Origin: SFWF01 sp045638145
GTDB lineage: Bacteria > Bacillota > Clostridia > Oscillospirales > Acutalibacteraceae
Assembly: GCA_045638145.1 (NCBI GenBank)
Contig: JAZUAU010000006.1
Span: 1 to 26,588 of the forward strand
Direction: 5' to 3'
Length of the DNA: 26,588 bases
Part shown: positions 14,765 to 22,713 of the stretch, in pieces
Position numbering within the stretch: position 1 is the stretch's first letter
How the letters are laid out: the number at the start of each line of letters is the position of its first letter
Made by a program: the position numbers and the translations under genes
Notes under the pieces: model-generated
The model's input: only the letters and a program-made list of their open reading frames with translations
Databases searched by the model: none
What the model was told of the DNA's origin: nothing

Positions 14765-17131
14765 TTATGCGTTAAGCATTTTTTTAATATCGGATACTCC
14801 CGTAAACTTGGAAACCTCGCCATCCTTAACAATTACAAGGGTGGGTGCCTGCTTTACGCCGAGAGCGTTTACAAGCTCTACGTTATCGTTAGCAAGGAGC
14901 TTTTCATAAGCGACCCCTGCCTTATCAAGGAAGGAGCAAGCAATCTTGCAGTTGGGGCAGGTTGCAGTTGTGAAGAGATAGGTTCCGTCTGCAAGGACAG
15001 GCTTTTCTTCTACGGGCTCGTCCTTAGCGCAAGTGCATACCTGCTTTGTAAGCTTAGAGCCTTCGATATTGTAAACCTTACGGTCCTTATACTCCTGAGT
15101 TTTACCGTCGTTCCAGTTCTGAACGGGACGATAGTATCCTGTAATACGGCTGTAAACCTCGGTCTTCTCGCCGCAATCGGGGCAGGTAAATACTTCGCCT
15201 GCAATATATCCGTGGTTCTTACATACAGAATAGGTCGGAGATAAGGTGTAGTAAGGCAGACGATAGTTTTCAGCTATCTTACGAACGAGGTTAGCTGCAG
15301 CCTTCCAATCGGGCATCTTCTCGCCTAAGAAGGCATGGAAAACGGTACCTGAGGTGTAAAGGGTCTGAAGTTCGTCCTGAACATCGAGAGCAGTGAAGAT
15401 ATCCTCCGTATAGTTAACGGGGAGGTGTGAGCTGTTGGTGTAATAGGGTGTCTCGCCCTCGCCGCTTCCTGCGGTGATAATGTTGGGATAATGCTTAAGG
15501 TCATGCTTTGCAAGACGGAAAGCAGTAGACTCTGCAGGTGTTGCTTCGAGATTGTAAAGGTCGCCGTACTCTACCTGATAGTCAGAGAGGCGCTCTCTCA
15601 TGTGGTTAAGAACGTCCTTGGTGAAGTTCTGAGCCTTTTCATTTGTAAGGTCAGCCTGAATCCAGTTAGCGTTGAGGCAAGCCTCGTTCATACCAACAAG
15701 ACCGATGGTTGAGAAATGGTTGTTAAAGGTGCCGAGATAACGCTTGGTGTAGGGATAAAGACCTGCATCAAGAAGCTTGGTAATAACGGTTCTCTTAACC
15801 TTAAGCGAGCGGGCAGAGATGTCCATTAATCTGTCAAGTCTTGTATAAAAATCCCTTTCATCCTTTGCAAGGTAAGCAATTCTGGGAATGTTGATGGTTA
15901 CAACGCCGACAGAACCGGTAGACTCACCGCTTCCGAAGAAGCCGCCCGACTTCTTGCGAAGCTCACGAAGGTCAAGACGGAGTCTGCAGCACATACTTCT
16001 AACGTCGCTGGGTTCCATATCGCTGTTGATATAGTTAGAGAAATAAGGTGTGCCGTACTTAGAGGTCATCTCAAAGAGGAGATGGTTGTTCTCGGTATCG
16101 GACCAATCGAAATCTCGGGTAATAGAATAGGTAGGAATGGGATACTGGAAGCCTCTGCCGTTAGCATCGCCCTCAATCATAACCTCAATGAAGGCACGGT
16201 TAACCATATCCATTTCCTTTTTACAATCTTTATACTTGAAATCCATTTCCTTGCCGCCAACAATACAGTTAAGCTCTGCAAGGTCGTTAGGAACAACCCA
16301 GTCAAGAGTAATATTGGTAAATGGCGACTGTGTGCCCCAACGGGAAGGAGTATTTACACCGTAAATGAAGGATTCGATACACTTCTTAACCTGACCATAG
16401 GAAAGGTTATCAACCTTTACGAAGGGAGCAAGATATGTATCGAAGGAGGAGAATGCCTGAGCGCCAGCCCACTCATTCTGCATAATTCCAAGGAAGTTTA
16501 CCATCTGGTTGCAAAGGGTTGCAAGGTGGCTCGCGGGAGCAGAGGTAATCTTGCCGGGAACACCGCCAAGACCTTCTTGAATAAGCTGCTTTAAGGACCA
16601 ACCCGCGCAGTAGCCGGTAAGCATGGAAAGGTCATGAATGTGTATGTCGGCATTTCTGTGAGCGTTGCCGATTTCATCATCATAAATTTCAGAAAGCCAA
16701 TAGTTAGCGGTAACTGCACCCGAGTTGCTGAGAATAAGACCGCCTACCGAATATGTAACGGTGGAATTCTCCTTAACGCGCCAATCGTTGACGTTAAGAT
16801 AATTGTCAACTATCTGCTTGTAATTAACCATATTAGCGTTTAGGTTACGAATTTTTTCGCGCTGACGACGATAAATAATGTAAGCCTTTGCAACGTCGTC
16901 GTAGCCCGCCTTAATAAGAACCGACTCAACACTATCCTGAATATGCTCAACCGAAATTTTGCCATCCTCAACCTTGGGTTCAAAATCAGCTGTAACCTTT
17001 AATGCCAAGAAATCGATTACATCTTGATTAAATTGTCTTTGACAAGCGTCAAATGCCTGGATAATTGCCGTAGAAATTTTTGAAAGCTCAAAAGGGACCT
17101 GCTTTCCGTCGCGTCTAATAACGTTATACAT
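14765..17131 (-). CDS. nrdD: Anaerobic ribonucleoside-triphosphate reductase with fused thioredoxin-like domain
   Basis: A 788-residue class III (glycyl-radical) ribonucleotide reductase that makes dNTPs without oxygen. An ATP-cone (about 3-95) binds allosteric nucleotides. Likely catalytic cysteines are Cys175 (GYCAGW) and Cys381 or Cys382 (SMCCRLRL). A zinc site is formed by Cys637, His640, Cys650 and Cys653, and the radical glycine is Gly665 in RITGYYRP. Beyond the usual end there is CTC (699-701), then a thioredoxin/glutaredoxin-like domain (about 716-788) with CPNC (Cys725, Cys728) and the cis-proline motif QAPT. I chose ATG 17129-17131 because AAGGAG lies nine bases upstream and NrdD proteins begin MYNVIRRDG; an open extension of 14 codons crosses the promoter region. 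A consensus promoter with two NrdR boxes controls it. Confidence 0.96.
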   Translation of the reverse strand: MYNVIRRDGKQVPFELSKISTAIIQAFDACQRQFNQDVIDFLALKVTADFEPKVEDGKISVEHIQDSVESVLIKAGYDDVAKAYIIYRRQREKIRNLNANMVNYKQIVDNYLNVNDWRVKENSTVTYSVGGLILSNSGAVTANYWLSEIYDDEIGNAHRNADIHIHDLSMLTGYCAGWSLKQLIQEGLGGVPGKITSAPASHLATLCNQMVNFLGIMQNEWAGAQAFSSFDTYLAPFVKVDNLSYGQVKKCIESFIYGVNTPSRWGTQSPFTNITLDWVVPNDLAELNCIVGGKEMDFKYKDCKKEMDMVNRAFIEVMIEGDANGRGFQYPIPTYSITRDFDWSDTENNHLLFEMTSKYGTPYFSNYINSDMEPSDVRSMCCRLRLDLRELRKKSGGFFGSGESTGSVGVVTINIPRIAYLAKDERDFYTRLDRLMDISARSLKVKRTVITKLLDAGLYPYTKRYLGTFNNHFSTIGLVGMNEACLNANWIQADLTNEKAQNFTKDVLNHMRERLSDYQVEYGDLYNLEATPAESTAFRLAKHDLKHYPNIITAGSGEGETPYYTNSSHLPVNYTEDIFTALDVQDELQTLYTSGTVFHAFLGEKMPDWKAAANLVRKIAENYRLPYYTLSPTYSVCKNHGYIAGEVFTCPDCGEKTEVYSRITGYYRPVQNWNDGKTQEYKDRKVYNIEGSKLTKQVCTCAKDEPVEEKPVLADGTYLFTTATCPNCKIACSFLDKAGVAYEKLLANDNVELVNALGVKQAPTLVIVKDGEVSKFTGVSDIKKMLNA

Positions 17132-17171
17132 GCTTTTTCTCTCCTTCAATACAATTTTTGCGAACAAACTC

Positions 17172-17200
17172 ATTATACGCTAAATATTGTGCCTTGTCAA
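17172..17200 (-). promoter_or_regulatory. Promoter of nrdD-trxB
   Basis: Full-consensus sigma-A promoter on the minus strand: TTGACA (17195-17200), 17-base spacer, TATAAT (17172-17177). It lets nrdD-trxB be transcribed apart from nrdG. One NrdR box covers the spacer and the other lies just upstream of the -35. Confidence 0.92.
17177..17192 (-). promoter_or_regulatory. NrdR box, proximal (between -35 and -10)
   Basis: Minus strand GCACAATATTTAGCGT. It closely fits the remembered NrdR consensus acaCwAtATaTwGtgt and occupies the promoter spacer, so binding should block RNA polymerase. NrdR represses ribonucleotide reductase genes when (d)ATP is plentiful. Confidence 0.82.
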
Positions 17201-17208
17201 GAGAGAAA

Positions 17209-17224
17209 AATCAATATATTGTGT
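17209..17224 (-). promoter_or_regulatory. NrdR box, distal (upstream of -35)
   Basis: Minus strand ACACAATATATTGATT, matching the NrdR consensus core CAATATATTG exactly. It starts 32 bases from the proximal box, three helical turns, the spacing typical of cooperative NrdR pairs. It directly abuts the nrdG stop codon. Confidence 0.85.
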
Positions 17225-17917
17225 TTATTCGCCTCTGATTTCGCATTTTTGTACATATTTAGATGACAAAGACCGCATAATTACTAGGTTTTCATAGGGT
17301 ACGGGTGATAAATTTTCTCCCAAAATATTTCCCGAATCGACAAAGTTTTGCAAGAAATAGCTCTTGGCACCTTTAATTCTTTTAGCCAATTCCTCGATAT
17401 CGGATGGTGTGTGCAGCTCATTTGCAACGGTTGTTCTAAACTCATAGTCGACTTTACCCTCCAAAAGGTAGTCGATGCTTTTCTCTATATTCACGGTATT
17501 ATAATCCTTTATACCTGCACATAGTGGGTATTTTTCCATGCTGCTTTTAACGTCCATAGCCACGTAATCAATTAGTCCCTTTTCGCAGAGTGAGATTAGC
17601 TTTTCTGGATATGATCCGTTTGTGTCAAGCTTTACGGCGTAGCCCATTTCTTTTACCTTAATAATAAACTCCGGAAGGTCGCTTTGTAAAAGCGGCTCAC
17701 CCCCCGTGATGCAAACGCCGTCGAGAAGACCTTTTCTCTTTTTAAGGAAGTCAAGAATATTCTGCTCGCTGATTTTTTCAGCAAGCTCAGGGTTTTCAAC
17801 AAGCACAGCATTGTGGCAAAAGGGACAGCGGAAATTACAGCCACCCGTAAAAAGGGTGCAAGCAACCTTGGATGGATAATCTAAAAGAGTCATTTTTTGA
17901 AATCCGTTAAAAACCAT
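17225..17917 (-). CDS. nrdG: Anaerobic ribonucleotide reductase activating enzyme (radical SAM)
   Basis: A 230-residue radical-SAM activase that uses a 4Fe-4S cluster and S-adenosylmethionine to put the glycyl radical on NrdD. The cluster motif CNFRCPFC gives Cys27, Cys31 and Cys34, followed by the SAM-binding GGEPLL. The N-terminus (MVFNGFQKMTLLDYPSK) and the length are those of the longer NrdG2-type activases, not the roughly 155-residue E. coli type. ATG 17915-17917 has GAGG upstream. It lies just before nrdD but has its own promoter, without visible NrdR boxes, while nrdD has both boxes. The activase may therefore be made more steadily than its substrate enzyme. Confidence 0.95.
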   Translation of the reverse strand: MVFNGFQKMTLLDYPSKVACTLFTGGCNFRCPFCHNAVLVENPELAEKISEQNILDFLKKRKGLLDGVCITGGEPLLQSDLPEFIIKVKEMGYAVKLDTNGSYPEKLISLCEKGLIDYVAMDVKSSMEKYPLCAGIKDYNTVNIEKSIDYLLEGKVDYEFRTTVANELHTPSDIEELAKRIKGAKSYFLQNFVDSGNILGENLSPVPYENLVIMRSLSSKYVQKCEIRGE

Positions 17918-17949
17918 ATTTTCATCCTCTTTTTTAAGTATTTATATTT

Positions 17950-17978
17950 ATTGTACAATATAAAATCTTTAAAGTCTA
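17950..17978 (-). promoter_or_regulatory. Promoter of nrdG
   Basis: Minus-strand TAGACT (17973-17978), 17-base spacer, TACAAT (17950-17955). It sits between the ridA terminator and nrdG. No NrdR-box match is seen in this region. Confidence 0.7.
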
Positions 17979-17996
17979 TACAATTTTGCTGTGCCA

Positions 17997-18030
17997 AAAT
18001 AAAAATAGCCGAGTATAGGCTCGGCTATTT
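17997..18030 (-). terminator. Terminator of ilvA-ridA
   Basis: An 11-bp stem (18003-18013 with 18020-18030, core ATAGCCGAG/CTCGGCTAT) with a 6-base loop, followed on the minus strand by TTTTTATTTT. It lies just past the ridA stop. Confidence 0.9.
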
Positions 18031-18046
18031 ACTAACAGATTATTAT

Positions 18047-18421
18047 TTAAGCTTCGGCAATAACATCAACCTCAACAAGAACGTTTTTGGGCAAAGTTTT
18101 AACTGCAACGCAGGAACGTGCAGGCTTTCCTGTGAAGTATTTGCCGTAAACCTCGTTGAAAGCGGTAAAATCCGCCATATCGGAAAGGTAACAAACGGTT
18201 TTTACCGACTTTCCGAGTGAACTTCCTGCCGCTTCGAGTACGGCAGAAAGATTTTTGCAAACCTGTTCGGTCTGTGCCTCAATTGTGGTGGCTTCAACCG
18301 CACCACTTGCGGGATTTATTGCTATCTGACCCGAGGTGAAAACAAGGTTTCCTACCTTTACTGCCTGTGAATAAGGGCCTATTGCGTCGGGTGCATTTTT
18401 GGTATATACTTTTTCGCTCAT
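18047..18421 (-). CDS. ridA: RidA family reactive imine/enamine deaminase
   Basis: A 124-residue YjgF/YER057c/UK114 protein that hydrolyses reactive enamines and imines such as 2-aminoacrylate, releasing ammonia and protecting PLP enzymes. The family start with AIGPYSQAV, the GQIAI block and the catalytic arginine (Arg102, in ARSCVAV) with Glu117 near the C-terminus are all visible. ATG 18419-18421 was chosen because it gives the normal family length and has GAGG upstream. The longer open frame overlaps ilvA by about 60 bases. It follows ilvA by only 13 bases: threonine dehydratase makes the imine that RidA clears, so the pair is functionally linked. Confidence 0.96.
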   Translation of the reverse strand: MSEKVYTKNAPDAIGPYSQAVKVGNLVFTSGQIAINPASGAVEATTIEAQTEQVCKNLSAVLEAAGSSLGKSVKTVCYLSDMADFTAFNEVYGKYFTGKPARSCVAVKTLPKNVLVEVDVIAEA

Positions 18422-18434
18422 TTTAACTACCTCA

Positions 18435-19628
18435 CTATACAATCTTAAATCCGCCTGCAGCAAGTGCTTCGGTGATTTCTTTAATGTGGTCAAAGTTTCG
18501 AGTTTCTAAAACGATACGCAGGAAGCAACCGTTAATATCGGAGCCCTCGCCTGCTCTTTCGTGGTGAACAGAAATTACGTTTCCGCCCTTAGATGCGATA
18601 ATATCCGAAACGCCCTTCAACTGACCGGGCTTATCCATAAGCTCAACACAGAGGTTGTAGTTTCTGCCCGAGCGAGAAAGACCGCGCTTGATAACACGGG
18701 AAAGGATTGTTACGTCAATATTACCGCCCGAAACAACGCAGACAACCTTTTTTCCTGCAACGGGAACCTTATTGAACATAGCAGCGGCAACAGATACTGC
18801 ACCCGCTCCCTCAGCAATCATCTTATGCCGTTCTATAAGGGCTAGAATCGCAGAAGAAATTTCGTCCTCGGTAACGGTTACGATTTCATCAACAAACTCA
18901 CTTACATACTTAAAGGTGTTTTCGCCCGGTTCCTTAACCGCGATACCGTCGGCGATTGTTGATACAGACTGGAGTCGCTCAATATGTCCGTCCTTGATGG
19001 AATTGAACATACTAGGTGCGCCTGCTGCCTGGACACCGTAAACCTTGATATCGGGTCTTAATCTTTTTGCGGCAAGGGCAACACCCGAAATTAGTCCGCC
19101 ACCGCCGATAGGTACGATTATTGCATCGGCATCAGGAAGCTCGTCTAGAATTTCAAGACCGATTGTTCCCTGTCCTGCGATTACGTTTTCGGCATCAAAG
19201 GGATGAATAAAGGTATAACCCATTTCATCGCGAAGACGGATTGCCTCGGCATAAGCGTCGTCATAAACGCCCTCAACCATAACAACCTCGGCTCCGTAAT
19301 TCTTGGTAGCCTCGACCTTGGAAATTGGAGCGCCGTCAGGCAAACAGATAACCGACTTTATTCCGTATTTTGTAGCGGCAAGCGCTACACCCTGCGCATG
19401 ATTGCCTGCAGAGCAAGCAATAACGCCCTTTGCCTTTTCCTCCTCGGTAAGCTGACTTATCATATAACCCGAACCTCGGACCTTAAATGAGCCTGTAACC
19501 TGAAGATTTTCGGGTTTTAAATAAATGTCCGAATCTGGATTTAAAGTCGTTGCTTTTATTAGCTCGGTATGGCGGACAACGTCCTTTAAAACGTATGCCG
19601 CATGATAAACCTTATCAAGAGTAACCAT
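18435..19628 (-). CDS. ilvA: Threonine ammonia-lyase (threonine dehydratase)
   Basis: A 397-residue PLP enzyme that turns threonine into 2-oxobutanoate and ammonia, the entry step to isoleucine. The PLP lysine is Lys49 in GSFKVRG, the cofactor phosphate loop is GGGGLISG, and a single ACT-like domain (about 325-397) forms the C-terminus. The short, single-ACT form is often called catabolic, but the isoleucine-type T-box in front points to a biosynthetic role. ATG 19626-19628 has AAGGAG (19636-19641) seven bases upstream; extending the frame would run into the T-box terminator. It is cotranscribed with ridA. Confidence 0.96.
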   Translation of the reverse strand: MVTLDKVYHAAYVLKDVVRHTELIKATTLNPDSDIYLKPENLQVTGSFKVRGSGYMISQLTEEEKAKGVIACSAGNHAQGVALAATKYGIKSVICLPDGAPISKVEATKNYGAEVVMVEGVYDDAYAEAIRLRDEMGYTFIHPFDAENVIAGQGTIGLEILDELPDADAIIVPIGGGGLISGVALAAKRLRPDIKVYGVQAAGAPSMFNSIKDGHIERLQSVSTIADGIAVKEPGENTFKYVSEFVDEIVTVTEDEISSAILALIERHKMIAEGAGAVSVAAAMFNKVPVAGKKVVCVVSGGNIDVTILSRVIKRGLSRSGRNYNLCVELMDKPGQLKGVSDIIASKGGNVISVHHERAGEGSDINGCFLRIVLETRNFDHIKEITEALAAGGFKIV

Positions 19629-19642
19629 AAATAAACTCCTTA

Positions 19643-19923
19643 AAGAAAAATTAAACGCCCCTACGGATAATTCCATAGAGGCGAAGACAGATAAAATCTC
19701 CGTGGTACCACTCTAATTGCTGTAAATCAGCCACTCTCACGCACTGCCGAGGATAATCGGTCTATGCGCTTTGCCTTTAACGCAGGTCTACGACTTGCTT
19801 ACTATAATTTCAGCTTGCTACTCAAGGGTGATTCTCATTTTATCATCATATCGGCTCTCATCTACCGCCGACTCTCTAAAAATCCGAATAAACGACTGTC
19901 CCTATCAACGTATTTATAATTTA
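19643..19923 (-). promoter_or_regulatory. T-box leader of ilvA (probably tRNA-Ile)
   Basis: This is the 332-base gene-free stretch between serA and ilvA. On the minus strand it reads as a T-box riboswitch: a Stem I region with the conserved AGAGAG...CGGCGGT segment near 19870-19885, a specifier region with GAGAATCACCCTTGAG in which ATC (19830-19832) is the likely isoleucine specifier, and the T-box sequence AGAGTGGTACCACGGA (19699-19714) whose TGGT can pair with an ACCA tRNA end. A terminator follows. Uncharged tRNA-Ile should stabilise the antiterminator and switch ilvA-ridA on. The T-box itself is certain; the ATC assignment is by alignment in my head. Confidence 0.93.
19645..19683 (-). terminator. 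Regulated terminator of the ilvA T-box
   Basis: A 12-bp stem with two G-U pairs (19656-19667 with 19672-19683) and a 4-base loop, followed on the minus strand by TTTAATTTTT. It forms when tRNA is charged and is alternative to the antiterminator made with the T-box sequence. The ilvA ribosome-binding site starts right after the T run. Confidence 0.9.
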
Positions 19924-19929
19924 TTATAA

Positions 19930-19957
19930 ATTATACCACTAAACTAAATTTTGTCAA
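19930..19957 (-). promoter_or_regulatory. Promoter of the ilvA T-box leader
   Basis: Minus-strand TTGACA (19952-19957), 16-base spacer, TATAAT (19930-19935) with an extended -10 (TGGTATAAT). The -35 begins three bases after the serA stop codon, and no separate serA terminator fits in between. Confidence 0.9.
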
Positions 19958-19960
19958 CTA

Positions 19961-21124
19961 TTATTTAATAACACGAACACGGATAATTCCGTCAACCTTC
20001 ATAAGCATTTCCTCTATACCATCATTGTGTGAATCAACATCGAGAATAGTATAAGCAAAGTCGCCTCTTGAGCTGTTCTGCATATGTGCAACGTTGGTAT
20101 CATTGTCTGCAAGGGCGGTTGTAATAGCAGAAATGATATCGGTGATGTTCTTGTGAATCACGCAGATTCTGACCTCAGTGCTTCTCGGCATAGAAACAGC
20201 AGGCATATTCACAGAGTTAACGATATTTCCGTTCTCGATATAGTCGATAAGCTCGTGTGCTGCCATAAATGCGCAGTTGTCCTCGGATTCGGGAGTGGAT
20301 GCGCCAAGGTGAGGAATAGCAACAACATTTCCGACACCGAGCATCTCATCTGAGGGGAAGTCAACAACGTAAGAAGCTACCTTACCATTTGACAGTGCCT
20401 CAAGCATATCGTCAGAATTTACAAGCTCACCGCGTGCAAAGTTTAGAATGCGAACACCGTCCTTCATCTTTGCAAAAGCGTCCTTATTCACAGAGCCCTT
20501 TGTTTCCTTTGTGCAAGGAATGTGAAGGGTTATGTAGTCGCACTTTTCGTAAAGCTCGTCAAGAGAGTCGCAGTAAACCACGCTGCCGGAAAGACTCCAA
20601 GCAGACTTTATAGAAAGATAGGGGTCGTAGCCGTAAACCTTCATACCAAGCTTTTCAGCAGCATTTGCAACAAGAACGCCGATTGCGCCGAGTCCAACAA
20701 CACCGAGGGACTTGCCCAAAATTTCGGGGCCTACGAACTGTCCCTTGCCCTTTTCAACCATCTTGCCTACTGCGTCGCCGTTGCCCTTTAAGGTCTTTGC
20801 CCACTCAATGCCGGGAACTACCTTACGGGAAGCGAGAAGAAGTCCTGAAATAACAAGCTCCTTAACAGCGTTTGCATTTGCACCGGGAGTATTGAAAACA
20901 ACGATTCCCTCTTCTGCACAGCGGTCTAAAGGAATGTTGTTTACGCCTGCACCGGCACGAGCAATAGCAAGCAGGCTTTCTGGGAAAACCTCTTCGTGAA
21001 GAGCGGCAGAACGAACAACTGCACCTACGGGAGCGGAAACCTCGTCGGAAACTACATATTTAGCACTGTCAAATTCTTTCATGCCAACAGCAGATATTTT
21101 GTTATAAGTCTTAATTTCAAACAT
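19961..21124 (-). CDS. serA: D-3-phosphoglycerate dehydrogenase
   Basis: A 387-residue NAD-dependent D-2-hydroxyacid dehydrogenase with a C-terminal ACT domain (about 312-387), which oxidises 3-phosphoglycerate in the first step of serine synthesis. NAD-binding GLGAIG is at 144-149, the substrate arginine is Arg231 (NFARGELV), and the catalytic histidine is His272 (PHLGAST), with Glu260 the likely acid partner. The ACT domain suggests serine feedback. ATG 21122-21124 is chosen because GGGGG (21133-21137) lies eight bases upstream; earlier in-frame ATGs lack such a site. No serC or serB is nearby. Transcription from its own consensus promoter would run into the ilvA T-box. Confidence 0.94.
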   Translation of the reverse strand: MFEIKTYNKISAVGMKEFDSAKYVVSDEVSAPVGAVVRSAALHEEVFPESLLAIARAGAGVNNIPLDRCAEEGIVVFNTPGANANAVKELVISGLLLASRKVVPGIEWAKTLKGNGDAVGKMVEKGKGQFVGPEILGKSLGVVGLGAIGVLVANAAEKLGMKVYGYDPYLSIKSAWSLSGSVVYCDSLDELYEKCDYITLHIPCTKETKGSVNKDAFAKMKDGVRILNFARGELVNSDDMLEALSNGKVASYVVDFPSDEMLGVGNVVAIPHLGASTPESEDNCAFMAAHELIDYIENGNIVNSVNMPAVSMPRSTEVRICVIHKNITDIISAITTALADNDTNVAHMQNSSRGDFAYTILDVDSHNDGIEEMLMKVDGIIRVRVIK

Positions 21125-21165
21125 AAACTTATCCCCCATAAACTTAAAATAATATATCATATTCA

Positions 21166-21194
21166 ATTATATTATCAAACATTCAAGTTGTCAA
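21166..21194 (-). promoter_or_regulatory. Promoter of serA
   Basis: Full-consensus minus-strand promoter: TTGACA (21189-21194), 17-base spacer, TATAAT (21166-21171). Confidence 0.9.
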
Positions 21195-21202
21195 TACTTT
21201 AA

Positions 21203-21232
21203 CAAACAAAAGCCCGAATTTCGCGGGCTTTT
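21203..21232 (-). terminator. Terminator of the leucine-rich repeat protein gene
   Basis: A 9-bp stem (21208-21216 with 21224-21232, AAAAGCCCG/CGGGCTTTT) with a 7-base loop, followed on the minus strand by GTTTGTT, just after the stop codon. Confidence 0.85.
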
Positions 21233-21235
21233 AAT

Positions 21236-22648
21236 TTATGCTCTTTTCTTTTTGCATTTTATAACTATTAATATAACAACTACTGCAACTATTACTACAA
21301 CAGCTGCAGCGCCACCGATTATGAAGGGTATGTAATTATACTCTTCTCCCTCGGTTAGGGTTTCGTGCTCATCTTCTGAAACCTCGGGAAGCTCGGTTGC
21401 TTCATAGTGAATTGTTATGTCATCATAATCAGTCTTGTCACCAAATTTAATCTTTTCCCAATCATCCTCTGTCTTTGCATAGTAAATATCCTTGATTGGT
21501 GCATTTTCAAAAATGTCGTGCTCAAGGTTCATAAGGTCGCTTCCGAAATAAACCTGACGCAGCTTCTTACAGTCTGTGAAAATTCCGATTCCAATTTCCT
21601 TTACAGAATTTGGTATATAAACACTGCGAAGGCTGAAGCAACCTGCGAAAGCATCCTCGTCAATCTTAGTGAGTCCTTCGTTAAGAGTAACCTTTTTTAG
21701 TCCCTCACAGCCTGCGAAAACTCTTTCCTCAATAACTCTGACACTTGCGGGAACCTCGATTTCTTCAAGGTTGTAGCAGTTGATGAATGCCCCGTAAAGA
21801 AGATTTTTAAGTCCAACCGGGAGCTTAATATCTTTCAGCTTTTCACAGTTTTCAAAAACCTGCATACTAATAGTTTTAAGTCCCTCGGGAAGCTCTATCT
21901 TTTCAAGACTCTTGCAACCATAGAAGGTCTGAATATTAAGCTTTTCAATAGAAGAAGGAATGTTTACCGAGGTGAGATTTTCGCAACCGTAAAATACTCC
22001 GTATTCAATATTCTTAACCGACTCGGGAACTTTGATTTCTGTAAGAGTTTTGCAGTTTCTGAAAAGCGAATACCCAAGATTGTTAACTCCGTCCGGTATG
22101 TTAACCGAAGCAAGCGATTCGCATCCGTCAAATATACCATAGCCCATCTTTTTAACTGAGGTGGGTATTTCCATCTTCTCGAGCTTTGCACAACCCTGAA
22201 AAGCCGCCGCCTCAATAGCAGTAGTCTTAGGAGAAAGCTCGATATTTTCAAGACTCTCGCAGTCATAAAAGGCTTGGAACGCAATAACAGTTACGGCTTC
22301 GGGAATTTTAATATCTGTAAGACTTTCACAGTATGCAAATGCACTTTCTCCGATCACTCTGACACTGTCAGGAATCTCAATGCTTGTTACCTTTTTGCAG
22401 TCGCGAAAAGCGTACTTACCTATTTCTGTAATACCGTCTTCAACTACTATTTTTGTAATTGTGTTTCTCCATGAAGCACCGCTTGGAAGTTCTGTATTTG
22501 TAGTGCCCGTACCCGAAACAGTAAGGGTATCGCCGTCAACAGTCCAAACCGCATCGCCATTTTCTGCAACGGTTCTTGCAGATGCTGAAAGCGAGAATAA
22601 ACTTATAACAATAAGCGTTGTAATCAAAAAAGTTATAGCTTTTTTCAT
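21236..22648 (-). CDS. BspA-like leucine-rich-repeat surface protein with membrane anchor
   Basis: A 470-residue exported protein. A signal peptide (about 1-24, MKKAITFLITTLIVISLF with an ASA cleavage site) is followed by a short beta region and about 13 repeats of 23 residues (roughly 75-375) of the BspA/LRR_5 type, each ending in a block such as AFxxC. The conserved Phe and Cys recur at every repeat boundary. After a non-repeat segment and an acidic linker, a C-terminal hydrophobic helix (about 438-464) and KCKKKRA tail anchor it in the membrane; there is no LPXTG motif. Such proteins can bind host or bacterial partners, but no ligand can be told here. It is a single-gene unit with a consensus promoter and a Fur-type site. 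Confidence 0.92.
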   Translation of the reverse strand: MKKAITFLITTLIVISLFSLSASARTVAENGDAVWTVDGDTLTVSGTGTTNTELPSGASWRNTITKIVVEDGITEIGKYAFRDCKKVTSIEIPDSVRVIGESAFAYCESLTDIKIPEAVTVIAFQAFYDCESLENIELSPKTTAIEAAAFQGCAKLEKMEIPTSVKKMGYGIFDGCESLASVNIPDGVNNLGYSLFRNCKTLTEIKVPESVKNIEYGVFYGCENLTSVNIPSSIEKLNIQTFYGCKSLEKIELPEGLKTISMQVFENCEKLKDIKLPVGLKNLLYGAFINCYNLEEIEVPASVRVIEERVFAGCEGLKKVTLNEGLTKIDEDAFAGCFSLRSVYIPNSVKEIGIGIFTDCKKLRQVYFGSDLMNLEHDIFENAPIKDIYYAKTEDDWEKIKFGDKTDYDDITIHYEATELPEVSEDEHETLTEGEEYNYIPFIIGGAAAVVVIVAVVVILIVIKCKKKRA

Positions 22649-22684
22649 TTTTACACCTCATATAGCAATCTTTTACAGATTCCT

Positions 22685-22713
22685 ATTATAATATTCTAAA
22701 AGCTACCTGTCAA
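22685..22713 (-). promoter_or_regulatory. Promoter of the leucine-rich repeat protein gene
   Basis: Full-consensus minus-strand promoter: TTGACA (22708-22713), 17-base spacer, TATAAT (22685-22690), about 35 bases before the start codon. Confidence 0.92.

Noticed and set aside
17950..17978. NrdR box upstream of nrdG
   Set aside because: The ATTGTACAAT palindrome there overlaps the -10 but does not match the NrdR consensus core CwAtATaTwG, so I did not call it.
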